From NCBI GenBank assembly GCA_035388585.1, contig DAOOQE010000023.1:1-18143 (forward strand): 18,143 nucleotides of DNA, given 5' to 3'. This stretch comes from CAG-492 sp035388585 (GTDB lineage Bacteria; Bacillota; Clostridia; TANB77; CAG-508). A program made the position numbers and the translations under genes. The notes below the pieces were generated by a model. That model had not been told where the DNA came from. It made no database searches and saw only the letters and a program-made list of their open reading frames with translations. Below, one piece after another: positions 8,701 through 14,133 of the stretch. Each line of letters starts with the position of its first letter. The stretch's first letter is position 1.

Positions 8701-9316
8701 TTAAAGGATCTAGAGTTGTTTCTATTTCAGATAAAATATCATTTATTCTTAATAAATTAAGTTTTGTTTGTTCAAGTTTTTTTTCAGACTCATTTTTTCT
8801 AGTTCTATACTTAACAATCCCTGCAGCTTCTTCAAATATTTTTCTTCTATCTTCAGATTTATTACTTAAAATTTCATCGATTTTTCCCTGTCCAATTATA
8901 GAATATCCATCTTTTCCTATTCCTGTATCCATAAATAACTCTAAAATATCTTTTAATCTACATGGTACTTTATTAATAAAATAACCTGTTTCACCACTTC
9001 TATATATTTTTCTAGTTATTGTTACTTCTGAATATTCTATTGGAAGAGCATTATCCGAATTATCAATTATGATAGATGCCTCTGCAAATCCAAGAGATTT
9101 TCTGTTTTGTGTCCCTGCAAATATAATATCTTCAGATTTTGCTCCTCTAAGTGATTTTATACTCTGTTCACCTAAAACCCATCTAATACTATCTGAAATA
9201 TTACTCTTACCAGACCCATTTGGACCTATTACAGAAGTAATTCCTGGTTTAAATTCTAAAACTGTTTTATCTGCAAATGATTTAAACCCTTGCAATTCTA
9301 ATCTTTTTAAGTACAT
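5768..9316 (-). CDS. smc: Chromosome segregation protein SMC
   Basis: This 1182-residue protein is the ATPase of the bacterial condensin, acting with ScpA and ScpB to compact and separate chromosomes. Seen: Walker A GPNGSGKS (31-38), long coiled coils (about 165-510 and 680-1020), a hinge at about 520-665 including GVHGVLANLVS and ending GGITGGSVS, the ABC signature LLSGGEKA (near 1092), Walker B CILDEIEAALDD (near 1120) and the H-loop VITHRKGT. Length is full. ATG 9316 has AAGGCGG 7 bases upstream, the same unusual C-containing site seen at walR. In most Firmicutes smc lies between rnc and ftsY; neither is here. Its predicted promoter is at 9582-9610, leaving a leader of about 260 bases made mainly of 31-bp repeats. 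Confidence 0.98.
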   Translation of the reverse strand: MYLKRLELQGFKSFADKTVLEFKPGITSVIGPNGSGKSNISDSIRWVLGEQSIKSLRGAKSEDIIFAGTQNRKSLGFAEASIIIDNSDNALPIEYSEVTITRKIYRSGETGYFINKVPCRLKDILELFMDTGIGKDGYSIIGQGKIDEILSNKSEDRRKIFEEAAGIVKYRTRKNESEKKLEQTKLNLLRINDILSEIETTLDPLKIQSEKAKQFLDLREELKNIEVGLFLYNIEIYKEKLEQILKDEEILNSQTEEENIKLEKFTNIKEQLKTEIDNITIEVENVQNLGFKSSNNIEKLNSEIGISNERIANNESNINRLTEEISEIKIRIIDLEKEKNSKNEKKNNLLSNKEKFEKELENKELQLAKLTGKLSTKEIEIEKKKDVVNKNTDLKYEKNVEISSIEANLENIEKRKIFVQNEIADTVSELDRTRDYKQEISKTFYEIEKNQKNAQNEIEKISIKKTECIKKNKEYDDEINRISHDIRMKDSRLKFLIETEKEKEGYIKSVKSLLLECEKNGTLKNGVHGVLANLVSVEKKYEIAVEMCLGQALQNIVTDSEQDAKKLVEHLRINNLGRASFLPITSVKGNKIDKIKGNNNGIIGIAADLVNYNKKYEQIIYSLLGRTIIVDDMNTAIEVAKLNNYSFRIVTLKGDVINPSGGITGGSVSQKTVNILGRGKEIEELEKEILVLKNELNKIVTEKENYEKSIESIMKQAEEFDIKLQQANIIYATENQKIVAVEENIDRLSQLLEKQKKEILKNEENKIDMINKREIIKKEINFLEKQNIDLIKEIEEFAKLNKDDQKIIDDLNFDITNLKISVSSFDESGSSIEEIVLRIDQDINSSNMSIKNKENTARQINDENDSLNKNIEKFNLEIQSIKEDVENSSVKIEELKQLRKQKNEKLEITDKEITNQFIIIEGLKEQIIKIDVKKAKIDQDLHQVVNTMWEEYEITPNTATNYEKPANVQSTQKRVNKLRTEIKELGSINIDSIEEYKKNKERFDFMSEQRIDLENTVIKLRKMISEMTETMQKQFAEKFEQINKNFNNVFVQLFGGGKAELILTDEQNILECGIDIQVQPTGKKLQNMMLLSGGEKAFTAIALLFAILQINPAPFCILDEIEAALDDVNVYRFAEYLKKFSDETQFLVITHRKGTMEVADTVYGITMEENGISKLLSMKLSN

Positions 9317-9349
9317 TTTATTACCGCCTTATTTTTATTTTTCTTAATT

Positions 9350-9566
9350 CATATTAATATACAAATACTTTTTCACTATACATATTAGTCTACAAATATT
9401 TTTACATCATTCATATTAATACACAAATTTTTTTGCACTATTCATATTAATATACAAATATTTTTGCACTATTCACACTAATATACATATATTTTTAACT
9501 AATCATATTAATATACAAAGATTTTTTGAACTATTCATACCAATATATAAATATTTTTGAACTATA
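9350..9566 (-). repeat. Seven head-to-tail copies of a 31-bp repeat in the smc leader
   Basis: Copies start at 9350, 9381, 9412, 9443, 9474, 9504 and 9536; five of the first six spacings are 31, 31, 31, 31 and 32, with one of 30. Each begins CATATTAATATAC or a close variant and ends in a T-run followed by GCACTATT or similar. There is no spacer sequence between units, so it is not a CRISPR array. The array lies wholly between the predicted smc promoter and the smc start codon, and with 9567-9765 makes up a gene-free stretch of 449 bases. Confidence 0.92.
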
Positions 9567-9581
9567 AGATATTTTTAGGTT

Positions 9582-9610
9582 ATCATATATTAAGTTTAAT
9601 TTTTTTTCAA
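9582..9610 (-). promoter_or_regulatory. Predicted sigma-A promoter of smc
   Basis: On the minus strand, TTGAAA (9605-9610), a 17-base spacer and TATGAT (9582-9587) match the sigma-A consensus at 5 of 6 positions in each box. The start of transcription would be near 9575, just before the 31-bp array. In AT-rich DNA chance matches are common, so confidence is moderate. From 9611 to 9765 only AT-rich sequence without a clear feature was seen. Confidence 0.5.
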
Positions 9611-9765
9611 TCTTTTTATAAATAATAAATATAATATACGTAATTTCAAAGCAAACTATTTTATTATACGATTTTTTTAAAAATCATTATATAAATTAAC
9701 TATAATATATAAAATTTCTAATCAAAAATAAAAATCTATTGTTTTAAAATATTTATTTATAATAT

Positions 9766-10359
9766 CTATATATGTTCTATAAAATCCATAAAACTTTCTA
9801 GTTCAAATACATCCTTCATATTTATATTTTCATAATAATTTTCTAAACTTAAATTATCACTTATTTTTTTTAAGGCCAACAGTTCAATATTATTAATATC
9901 ACAAATAATTGCAATTGAATGTAATTCCATATCAAAAACAGCAGAATCTTTTAAATCTGTTTTTGTTACAAAAGCTTCTGCACTATAGCATGGAGCTACT
10001 AGTAGGTTTTTATTTTTTAACAAAATTAGTTTTTTATTACCAAAATCAGACATACTATATCTTTCCTCTCCCGGTATATCCCATTCATAATTATAAACAT
10101 TATCTATATTTACCCAACTACCAATCTCTAAATCAGTTGAACCTGCATATCCAATATTTATTATCAAATCCGGTTTTAAATTATTACATAAATAGTGTGT
10201 TAATGATATTGCTGATTTTTGTTTACCAATTCCTGTTATTAATAATGTTATATTATTTTTTCTATAGGTATTTTCATCAAATAATTTCAAATCTAATTTT
10301 TCTGCTATTCGCATAGCTTCCTTTCTCATTGCACAAACTATTAAAATATTTTCTTGCAT
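9766..10359 (-). CDS. MTA/SAH nucleosidase-like protein (PNP/UDP phosphorylase family)
   Basis: The 197-residue protein has the fold signatures of 5'-methylthioadenosine/S-adenosylhomocysteine nucleosidase and related nucleoside phosphorylases: N-terminal ILIVCAMRKEA with E14, GIGK (43-46), IGYAGSTD (69-76), FDMELHSIA (142-150) in place of the usual DMEGAA-type motif, and ISDN (166-169) with D168 as the likely purine-contacting acid. Family members cleave the glycosidic bond of purine nucleosides in methionine or futalosine salvage. The protein is somewhat short (MTAN is about 230) and the DMELHS variant is atypical, so the substrate is uncertain. AAAGGAG lies 6 bases before ATG 10359. The gene is directly downstream of the 219-bp repeat array, which may form its leader. 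Confidence 0.75.
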   Translation of the reverse strand: MQENILIVCAMRKEAMRIAEKLDLKLFDENTYRKNNITLLITGIGKQKSAISLTHYLCNNLKPDLIINIGYAGSTDLEIGSWVNIDNVYNYEWDIPGEERYSMSDFGNKKLILLKNKNLLVAPCYSAEAFVTKTDLKDSAVFDMELHSIAIICDINNIELLALKKISDNLSLENYYENINMKDVFELESFMDFIEHI

Positions 10360-10465
10360 TTTTTTCTCCTTTATAAATAATTTTAACGCTATTTATCCAT
10401 CAATACGAATCTAGCAAAATTTCATTCTTCAATAGGAAACTATTTTTAAAATCAAATAAAATTCA

Positions 10466-10603
10466 TTCTTCAATAGGAAACTATTTTTAAAATCAAGCGA
10501 AGGCGACGTGGGGACCGCCGAAGGCTGTTAAATGCGTTAGCATTGTTACAGCATCGGTGGGAGAGCCTGAGTGAAATTTAAAAAATAATTTCCGGTTGAA
10601 GAA
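10466..10603 (+). repeat. 138-bp imperfect palindrome with GC-rich core, copy 1 (candidate structured RNA or MITE)
   Basis: The ends are 28-bp imperfect inverted repeats (10466-10493 and 10576-10603, outer bases TTCTTCAA). Inside are nested pairings AGGC/GCCT (10501-10504 with 10565-10568), CCGCCGA/TCGGTGG (10515-10521 with 10554-10560, one G-U), GCTGT/ACAGC (10524-10528 with 10548-10552) and AATGC/GCATT closed by GTTA (10531-10544). Of 74 core bases (10497-10570), 43 are G or C, far above the surroundings. The G-U pair forms only in a plus-strand transcript, a weak hint for that strand. I do not recognise an Rfam family. The layout recalls BOX-type or MITE-type elements. Confidence 0.8.
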
Positions 10604-10684
10604 CAAGTAATTTACATATCTTAAAAAATCAATAATACTTACAATCTTCAATAGTAAACTATTTTTAAAATCAAATAAATTTCA

Positions 10685-10822
10685 TTCTTCAATAGGAAAC
10701 TATTTTTTAAATCAAGCGAAGGCGACGTGGGGACCGCCGAAGGCTGTTAAATGTGTTAGCATTGTTACAGCATCGGTGGGAGAGCCTGAGTGAAATTTAA
10801 AAAATAATTTCCGGTTGAAGAA
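10685..10822 (+). repeat. 138-bp imperfect palindrome, copy 2
   Basis: This copy lies exactly 219 bases after copy 1 and is nearly identical. Two of its differences fall in paired positions: in the outer stem an A-to-T change turns a mismatch into a pair, and in the apical stem AATGC becomes AATGT, still pairing with GCATT through a G-U pair on the plus strand. Both are compatible with a maintained fold, although two changes are too few to prove selection. Confidence 0.8.
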
Positions 10823-10919
10823 CAAGTAATTTACATATCTTAAAAAATCAATAATAATTACAATCTTCAATAGTAAACTATTTTTAGAATCAATAAAAAT
10901 CTCAATCTTCAATAGGAAA

Positions 10920-11753
10920 CTAATCCAGTCTATATTTTTTAAGTAACTCAATTTCCATTTTATAACCATCTAATTCATTTGGTGTTTCTAGATAAAACGG
11001 AAGATGTTTTATTCTTGTATTATTAATAACTTTAACAATAGCATCTAGCCCTATTTTCCCCTCTCCAATTTTGGAATGTCTATCCTTATGAGCCTCAAAT
11101 TCATTAATACTATCATTCAAATGTATAGCTTTTAGTTTCTCTAAACCAATTATTTCATCAAACTCATCCAACACCTTATCTAAATCATTTACAATATCAT
11201 ATCCACCATCCCATATATGGCAAGTATCAAGACAAACTCCAATTTTGTGTTTAAGTATTACCTTATCAATTATTGATTTTAATTCATTAAAATTTCTTCC
11301 AATTTCACTACCTTTTCCAGCCATTGTTTCTAATAAAACTATTGTAGTTTGTTCTTCTGTTAAGATTTCATTTAACATTTCAGCAATATATTCAATTCCC
11401 TGTTCTACACCCTGTCCAACATGACTTCCTGGGTGAAAATTGTAATAATTTCCTGGAGTATATTCCATTCTTCTTAAATCATCTTTCATAGTCATTTTTG
11501 CAAATTTTCTAATTCCTTCATCTGCTGAACTTGCATTTAATGTATAAGAAGCATGTGCTAATATTATTTCTATTCCATTTTCTTTTGCAAAATTCAAAAA
11601 TTCATTAATATCCTTTTCATCTATTGGTTTAGCCTGTCCTCCCCTTGGATTTCTTGTAAAAAATTGAAAAGTATTTGCTCCAATTTCTATTGCTTGTTTT
11701 GCCATTGCTAAATACCCATTAGATGATGATAAATGACATCCTATTTTAAACAT
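10920..11753 (-). CDS. nfo: Endonuclease IV (AP endonuclease)
   Basis: This 277-residue enzyme cuts DNA 5' to abasic sites during base excision repair, using a trinuclear zinc centre in a TIM barrel. Visible ligands by family comparison: H67 in LAHASY, H107 in NFHPGSH, E142 in LLETMAG, D176 and H179 in CLDTCHIWDGGYD, then HLNDS and HKDRH, and a glutamate in the terminal YLETPN. Length is typical and the C-terminus looks complete. ATG 11753 follows a GGGGGAGA site. The gene starts 61 bases after topB, suggesting co-transcription. Its stop codon (10920-10922) coincides with the truncated end of the adjoining repeat array. Confidence 0.96.
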   Translation of the reverse strand: MFKIGCHLSSSNGYLAMAKQAIEIGANTFQFFTRNPRGGQAKPIDEKDINEFLNFAKENGIEIILAHASYTLNASSADEGIRKFAKMTMKDDLRRMEYTPGNYYNFHPGSHVGQGVEQGIEYIAEMLNEILTEEQTTIVLLETMAGKGSEIGRNFNELKSIIDKVILKHKIGVCLDTCHIWDGGYDIVNDLDKVLDEFDEIIGLEKLKAIHLNDSINEFEAHKDRHSKIGEGKIGLDAIVKVINNTRIKHLPFYLETPNELDGYKMEIELLKKYRLD

Positions 11754-11814
11754 AATTTCTCCCCCTTATTTATAATTTCAAATTCAAAAAATCTGCAAAG
11801 TCAAATAAGAAGAT

Positions 11815-13842
11815 TCAATTTCTTCTACCTATTGCCTTTTTTACATTTCTATCAATATAACTTTCTAATTTCAACATAAATGCATCAGAATCAATTTCTT
11901 TTTTTGCAACCATTTCCAATCCTTTTTCCCAACTAGCTGTAAGCTTAGGATCAAGCATATCTGGTATAGAACTTCTAACAACATCAAAAATAATATCACC
12001 TTTTTGTGTTGGTGTAATTATCTGTGTTTTTTCGTTTATACTAATATAGTTTATTCTTTCTAATTTCTTCATAATTTCAGCCCTAGTTGCGCTGGTACCT
12101 ATTCCTGCACCTTTGATTTGTTCTCTCAATTCCTCATCTTCTATCAATTTACCAGCATTTTCCATTGCTAATATAATTGAACCTGAATTATACCTTGATG
12201 GAGGAGTTGTTTCTGTGTCTTTGGTTAGATATTTTTTAACAGATACTTCTTTTCCTTTTTTTAAACTATTTAAGACCTCAATATTCTCTTTTTCTAAACC
12301 TTCTTGTTCTATACTCTCATCTTTTTTTGATTCATCTTGTTTTTCTGTATCATTTTTTTCTAAAGAACGATTTATATTTTCTTCGGTTTTCTCATTTAAA
12401 TGGTTCTCTGAATTTTCCAATTCCTTTTTAGGTTTAACAACTTCTAGATAACCTTGTTCAATGCAAATCTTTCCATTTGCATGAAAAAACTCATTGTCTA
12501 CATCTATTATTACAGATATTTTATTAAACTCGGCTGGTGGATAAAAAATGCTTATAAATCTTTTAACAATCAACTTGTATATTTGTTTTTCCAGATTTGA
12601 TAATTTATCATAATTCTCAAATCCCTGTCCAGTTGGTATTATTGCATAATGGTCTGTAATCTTACTATCATTAACATATTTTGTTTTTAAAATGTCTGTT
12701 GAATACTTATTTTCTATCATTTTTCTTATGTATTCTTTAATTTCTTCATCATTATAGAATTTAGCAATTCCATTTAAATTTTTCGATAATATTTTAGCAA
12801 CAGCTGAAGATAATACTCTTGCGTCTGTTCTTGGATAAGTAATAAGCTTTTTCTCATATAAACTTTGTAATTTTTCAAGTGTTTCATCAGGTTTAATTTT
12901 AAACTTTTTTGCGCACTCATTTTGTAATTCTGCTAAATTATACAATAATGGTGCATTTTCCTTTTGTTTCGATTTTTTTATTTCTAAAACTACTGCTTTT
13001 TTATTATATAGATTTTCAATTAAATCTTTTGCATCTTCTATCTTTTTAAAACCTGATTCATTATATAGTTTTTCTGAATCAAAAAATCTAGATTTTTCAT
13101 TAACCTTCCATTCAGCTTTAAAACTATCGCTATTTTCCCCAAATTCTATTATTATCTTATAATATGGAGTTTTGTTAAAATTTTTAATTTCTCTTTCTCT
13201 TGAAACTATCATTCCAAGAACACAAGTCATAACACGACCAACTGATACCGAGACTCTATCTTCATTTATAATTTGTGCAATTTTTTTGCTAAATATTATA
13301 GATAGTAATCTAGAAAAATTAATTCCTATTAAATAATCCTCTTTTGCTCTTAAATATGCTGAATCAGATAAACTATTATATTCATCTAGACATTTTGCCT
13401 CTTTAATTCCTCTTTGTATTTCATCCTCAGTTTGTGAATCTATCCACACTCTTTTTCTTTCTTTATTTTTAACTTCTGCCATTTGTTCAACTAATCTATA
13501 TATATATTCACCCTCACGTCCTGAATCTGTTGCAACATAAATTTTAGTTACATCTTCTCTTTGTAACAAATTTTTTACTGTTTTAAATTGTTTTTCAACT
13601 GATGGAATAACTTCATATTTATATTCTTTTGGCATAAAAGGTAATGTATCTAATCTCCAAAATTTAAGATTTTCATCATATTGTTCAGGATAAGACATAG
13701 TAACAAGATGTCCAACGCACCAAGTAATTATCCATTCTTCTGCTTCTATATATCCATCTTTTCTTGTTCCTTTAATATCAAGAACTTTTGCAAATTCCAT
13801 TGCAACAGAAGGTTTTTCTGTTATCAAAATTTTTTTAGGCAT
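11815..13842 (-). CDS. topB: DNA topoisomerase III (type IA)
   Basis: The 675-residue enzyme relaxes and decatenates DNA through a 5'-phosphotyrosine intermediate. Seen: Toprim domain with E9 in ITEKPSVA and ATDSGREGE (104-112), the conserved VSVGRVMTCVLG (199-210), the catalytic tyrosine Y336 in LITYPRTDARVLS, and GAGIGTSATRAEI (578-590). Residues about 473-524 are a Glu/Lys/Asn-rich low-complexity insertion between the gate domain and the segment resuming at EVLNSLKKGKEV. No C-terminal zinc fingers are present, normal for TopB. ATG 13842 has AAAAAGGAAG 6 bases upstream. A strong promoter lies at 13971-13999, giving a leader of about 120 bases with 22-23 bp tandem repeats. nfo follows downstream. 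Confidence 0.95.
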   Translation of the reverse strand: MPKKILITEKPSVAMEFAKVLDIKGTRKDGYIEAEEWIITWCVGHLVTMSYPEQYDENLKFWRLDTLPFMPKEYKYEVIPSVEKQFKTVKNLLQREDVTKIYVATDSGREGEYIYRLVEQMAEVKNKERKRVWIDSQTEDEIQRGIKEAKCLDEYNSLSDSAYLRAKEDYLIGINFSRLLSIIFSKKIAQIINEDRVSVSVGRVMTCVLGMIVSREREIKNFNKTPYYKIIIEFGENSDSFKAEWKVNEKSRFFDSEKLYNESGFKKIEDAKDLIENLYNKKAVVLEIKKSKQKENAPLLYNLAELQNECAKKFKIKPDETLEKLQSLYEKKLITYPRTDARVLSSAVAKILSKNLNGIAKFYNDEEIKEYIRKMIENKYSTDILKTKYVNDSKITDHYAIIPTGQGFENYDKLSNLEKQIYKLIVKRFISIFYPPAEFNKISVIIDVDNEFFHANGKICIEQGYLEVVKPKKELENSENHLNEKTEENINRSLEKNDTEKQDESKKDESIEQEGLEKENIEVLNSLKKGKEVSVKKYLTKDTETTPPSRYNSGSIILAMENAGKLIEDEELREQIKGAGIGTSATRAEIMKKLERINYISINEKTQIITPTQKGDIIFDVVRSSIPDMLDPKLTASWEKGLEMVAKKEIDSDAFMLKLESYIDRNVKKAIGRRN

Positions 13843-13871
13843 ATTATTCTTCCTTTTTATATTGTATTATC

Positions 13872-13961
13872 ACTTTTTCTATAAATCTATTTAACTTTTT
13901 CTATAAATCTATTTAACTTTTTCTATACAGTTATTATAACTTTTTCTACAAATTTATTATC
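13872..13961 (-). repeat. Four tandem 22-23 bp repeats in the topB leader
   Basis: Units start at 13872, 13894, 13916 and 13939; the first two are identical (ACTTTTTCTATAAATCTATT plus two bases), the next two are diverged, and a fifth partial unit begins at 13962. The repeats lie between the topB promoter and start codon and so would be in the untranslated leader. Confidence 0.85.
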
Positions 13962-13970
13962 ACTTTTTTT

Positions 13971-13999
13971 ATTATATTATACATACAACTTTTTTTCAA
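13971..13999 (-). promoter_or_regulatory. Predicted sigma-A promoter of topB
   Basis: On the minus strand TTGAAA (13994-13999), a 17-base spacer and a perfect TATAAT (13971-13976) form a near-consensus promoter. Transcription would begin near 13964. Confidence 0.7.
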
Positions 14000-14001
14000 G
14001 G

Positions 14002-14028
14002 ATAATTCTATAATCAACCTAGAATTAT
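14002..14028. promoter_or_regulatory. Perfect 9-9-9 inverted repeat between the topB and clpE promoters
   Basis: ATAATTCTA (14002-14010), nine bases, then TAGAATTAT (14020-14028). It lies 2 bases upstream of the topB -35 box and 35 bases upstream of the clpE -35 box. The spacing is the same as the HrcA operator CIRCE (TTAGCACTC-N9-GAGTGCTAA), but the bases differ. No T-run follows and no gene ends here, so a terminator is unlikely. It is a candidate operator for either gene. Confidence 0.5.
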
Positions 14029-14063
14029 GCTGAATTTTGTAGTATATCCATACGAAATCACTA

Positions 14064-14092
14064 TTGACTTAAATTGATTTTTAAGATAAAAT
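14064..14092 (+). promoter_or_regulatory. Predicted sigma-A promoter of clpE
   Basis: TTGACT (14064-14069), a 17-base spacer and TAAAAT (14087-14092) match the consensus at 5 of 6 positions each. Transcription would start near 14099, about 35 bases before the clpE start codon. No clear CtsR heptad pair was seen around it. Confidence 0.7.
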
Positions 14093-14133
14093 ATATAAGT
14101 ATAAATATAGAAAAATGGAGGATTTACATATAT

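Larger units (their letters stand above)
10421..10922. repeat. Array of two complete 219-bp tandem units plus a truncated third
   Basis: Matching landmarks at 10427, 10646 and 10865 show an exact 219-bp period. Units run about 10421-10639 and 10640-10858 and differ at only a handful of bases; a third breaks off at 10922 inside the nfo stop codon. Each unit starts with a pair of short repeats 41-42 bp apart (core CTTCAATAGGAAAC or CTTCAATAGTAAAC, at 10427/10468, 10646/10687 and 10865/10907), followed in the complete units by a GC-rich palindrome. The array lies between nfo and the nucleosidase-like gene, 560 bases without a credible gene. Confidence 0.93.

Noticed and set aside
9350..9566. CRISPR array
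   Set aside because: The 31-bp units abut directly with no unique spacers, and no cas genes are present.
9909..10316. 135-codon plus-strand reading frame
   Set aside because: It lies opposite the nucleosidase-like gene, has low-complexity Leu/Tyr-rich translation and no recognisable domain.
10421..10922. CRISPR-like short repeats spaced 41-42 bp
   Set aside because: Only pairs occur, the bases between them are repeated as well, and the third element is a palindrome shared between units.
10712..10969. 85-codon reading frame on minus through copy 2 of the repeat element into nfo
   Set aside because: It overlaps the nfo 3' end, has no ribosome-binding site considered credible, and lies mostly over a palindromic repeat. 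The phrase SGSPTDAVTMLTHLTAFGG comes from the stem-loop itself.
11764..11812. Weak CTTATTT/AAATAAG inverted repeat between topB and nfo
   Set aside because: The stem is short and AT-only apart from one pair with a long loop and no proper T-run, so it was not called a terminator.
14074..14133. Longer N-terminus for ClpE starting at 14074
   Set aside because: It would start inside the predicted promoter and before the ribosome-binding site; family proteins begin at the zinc finger (MLCSVC).
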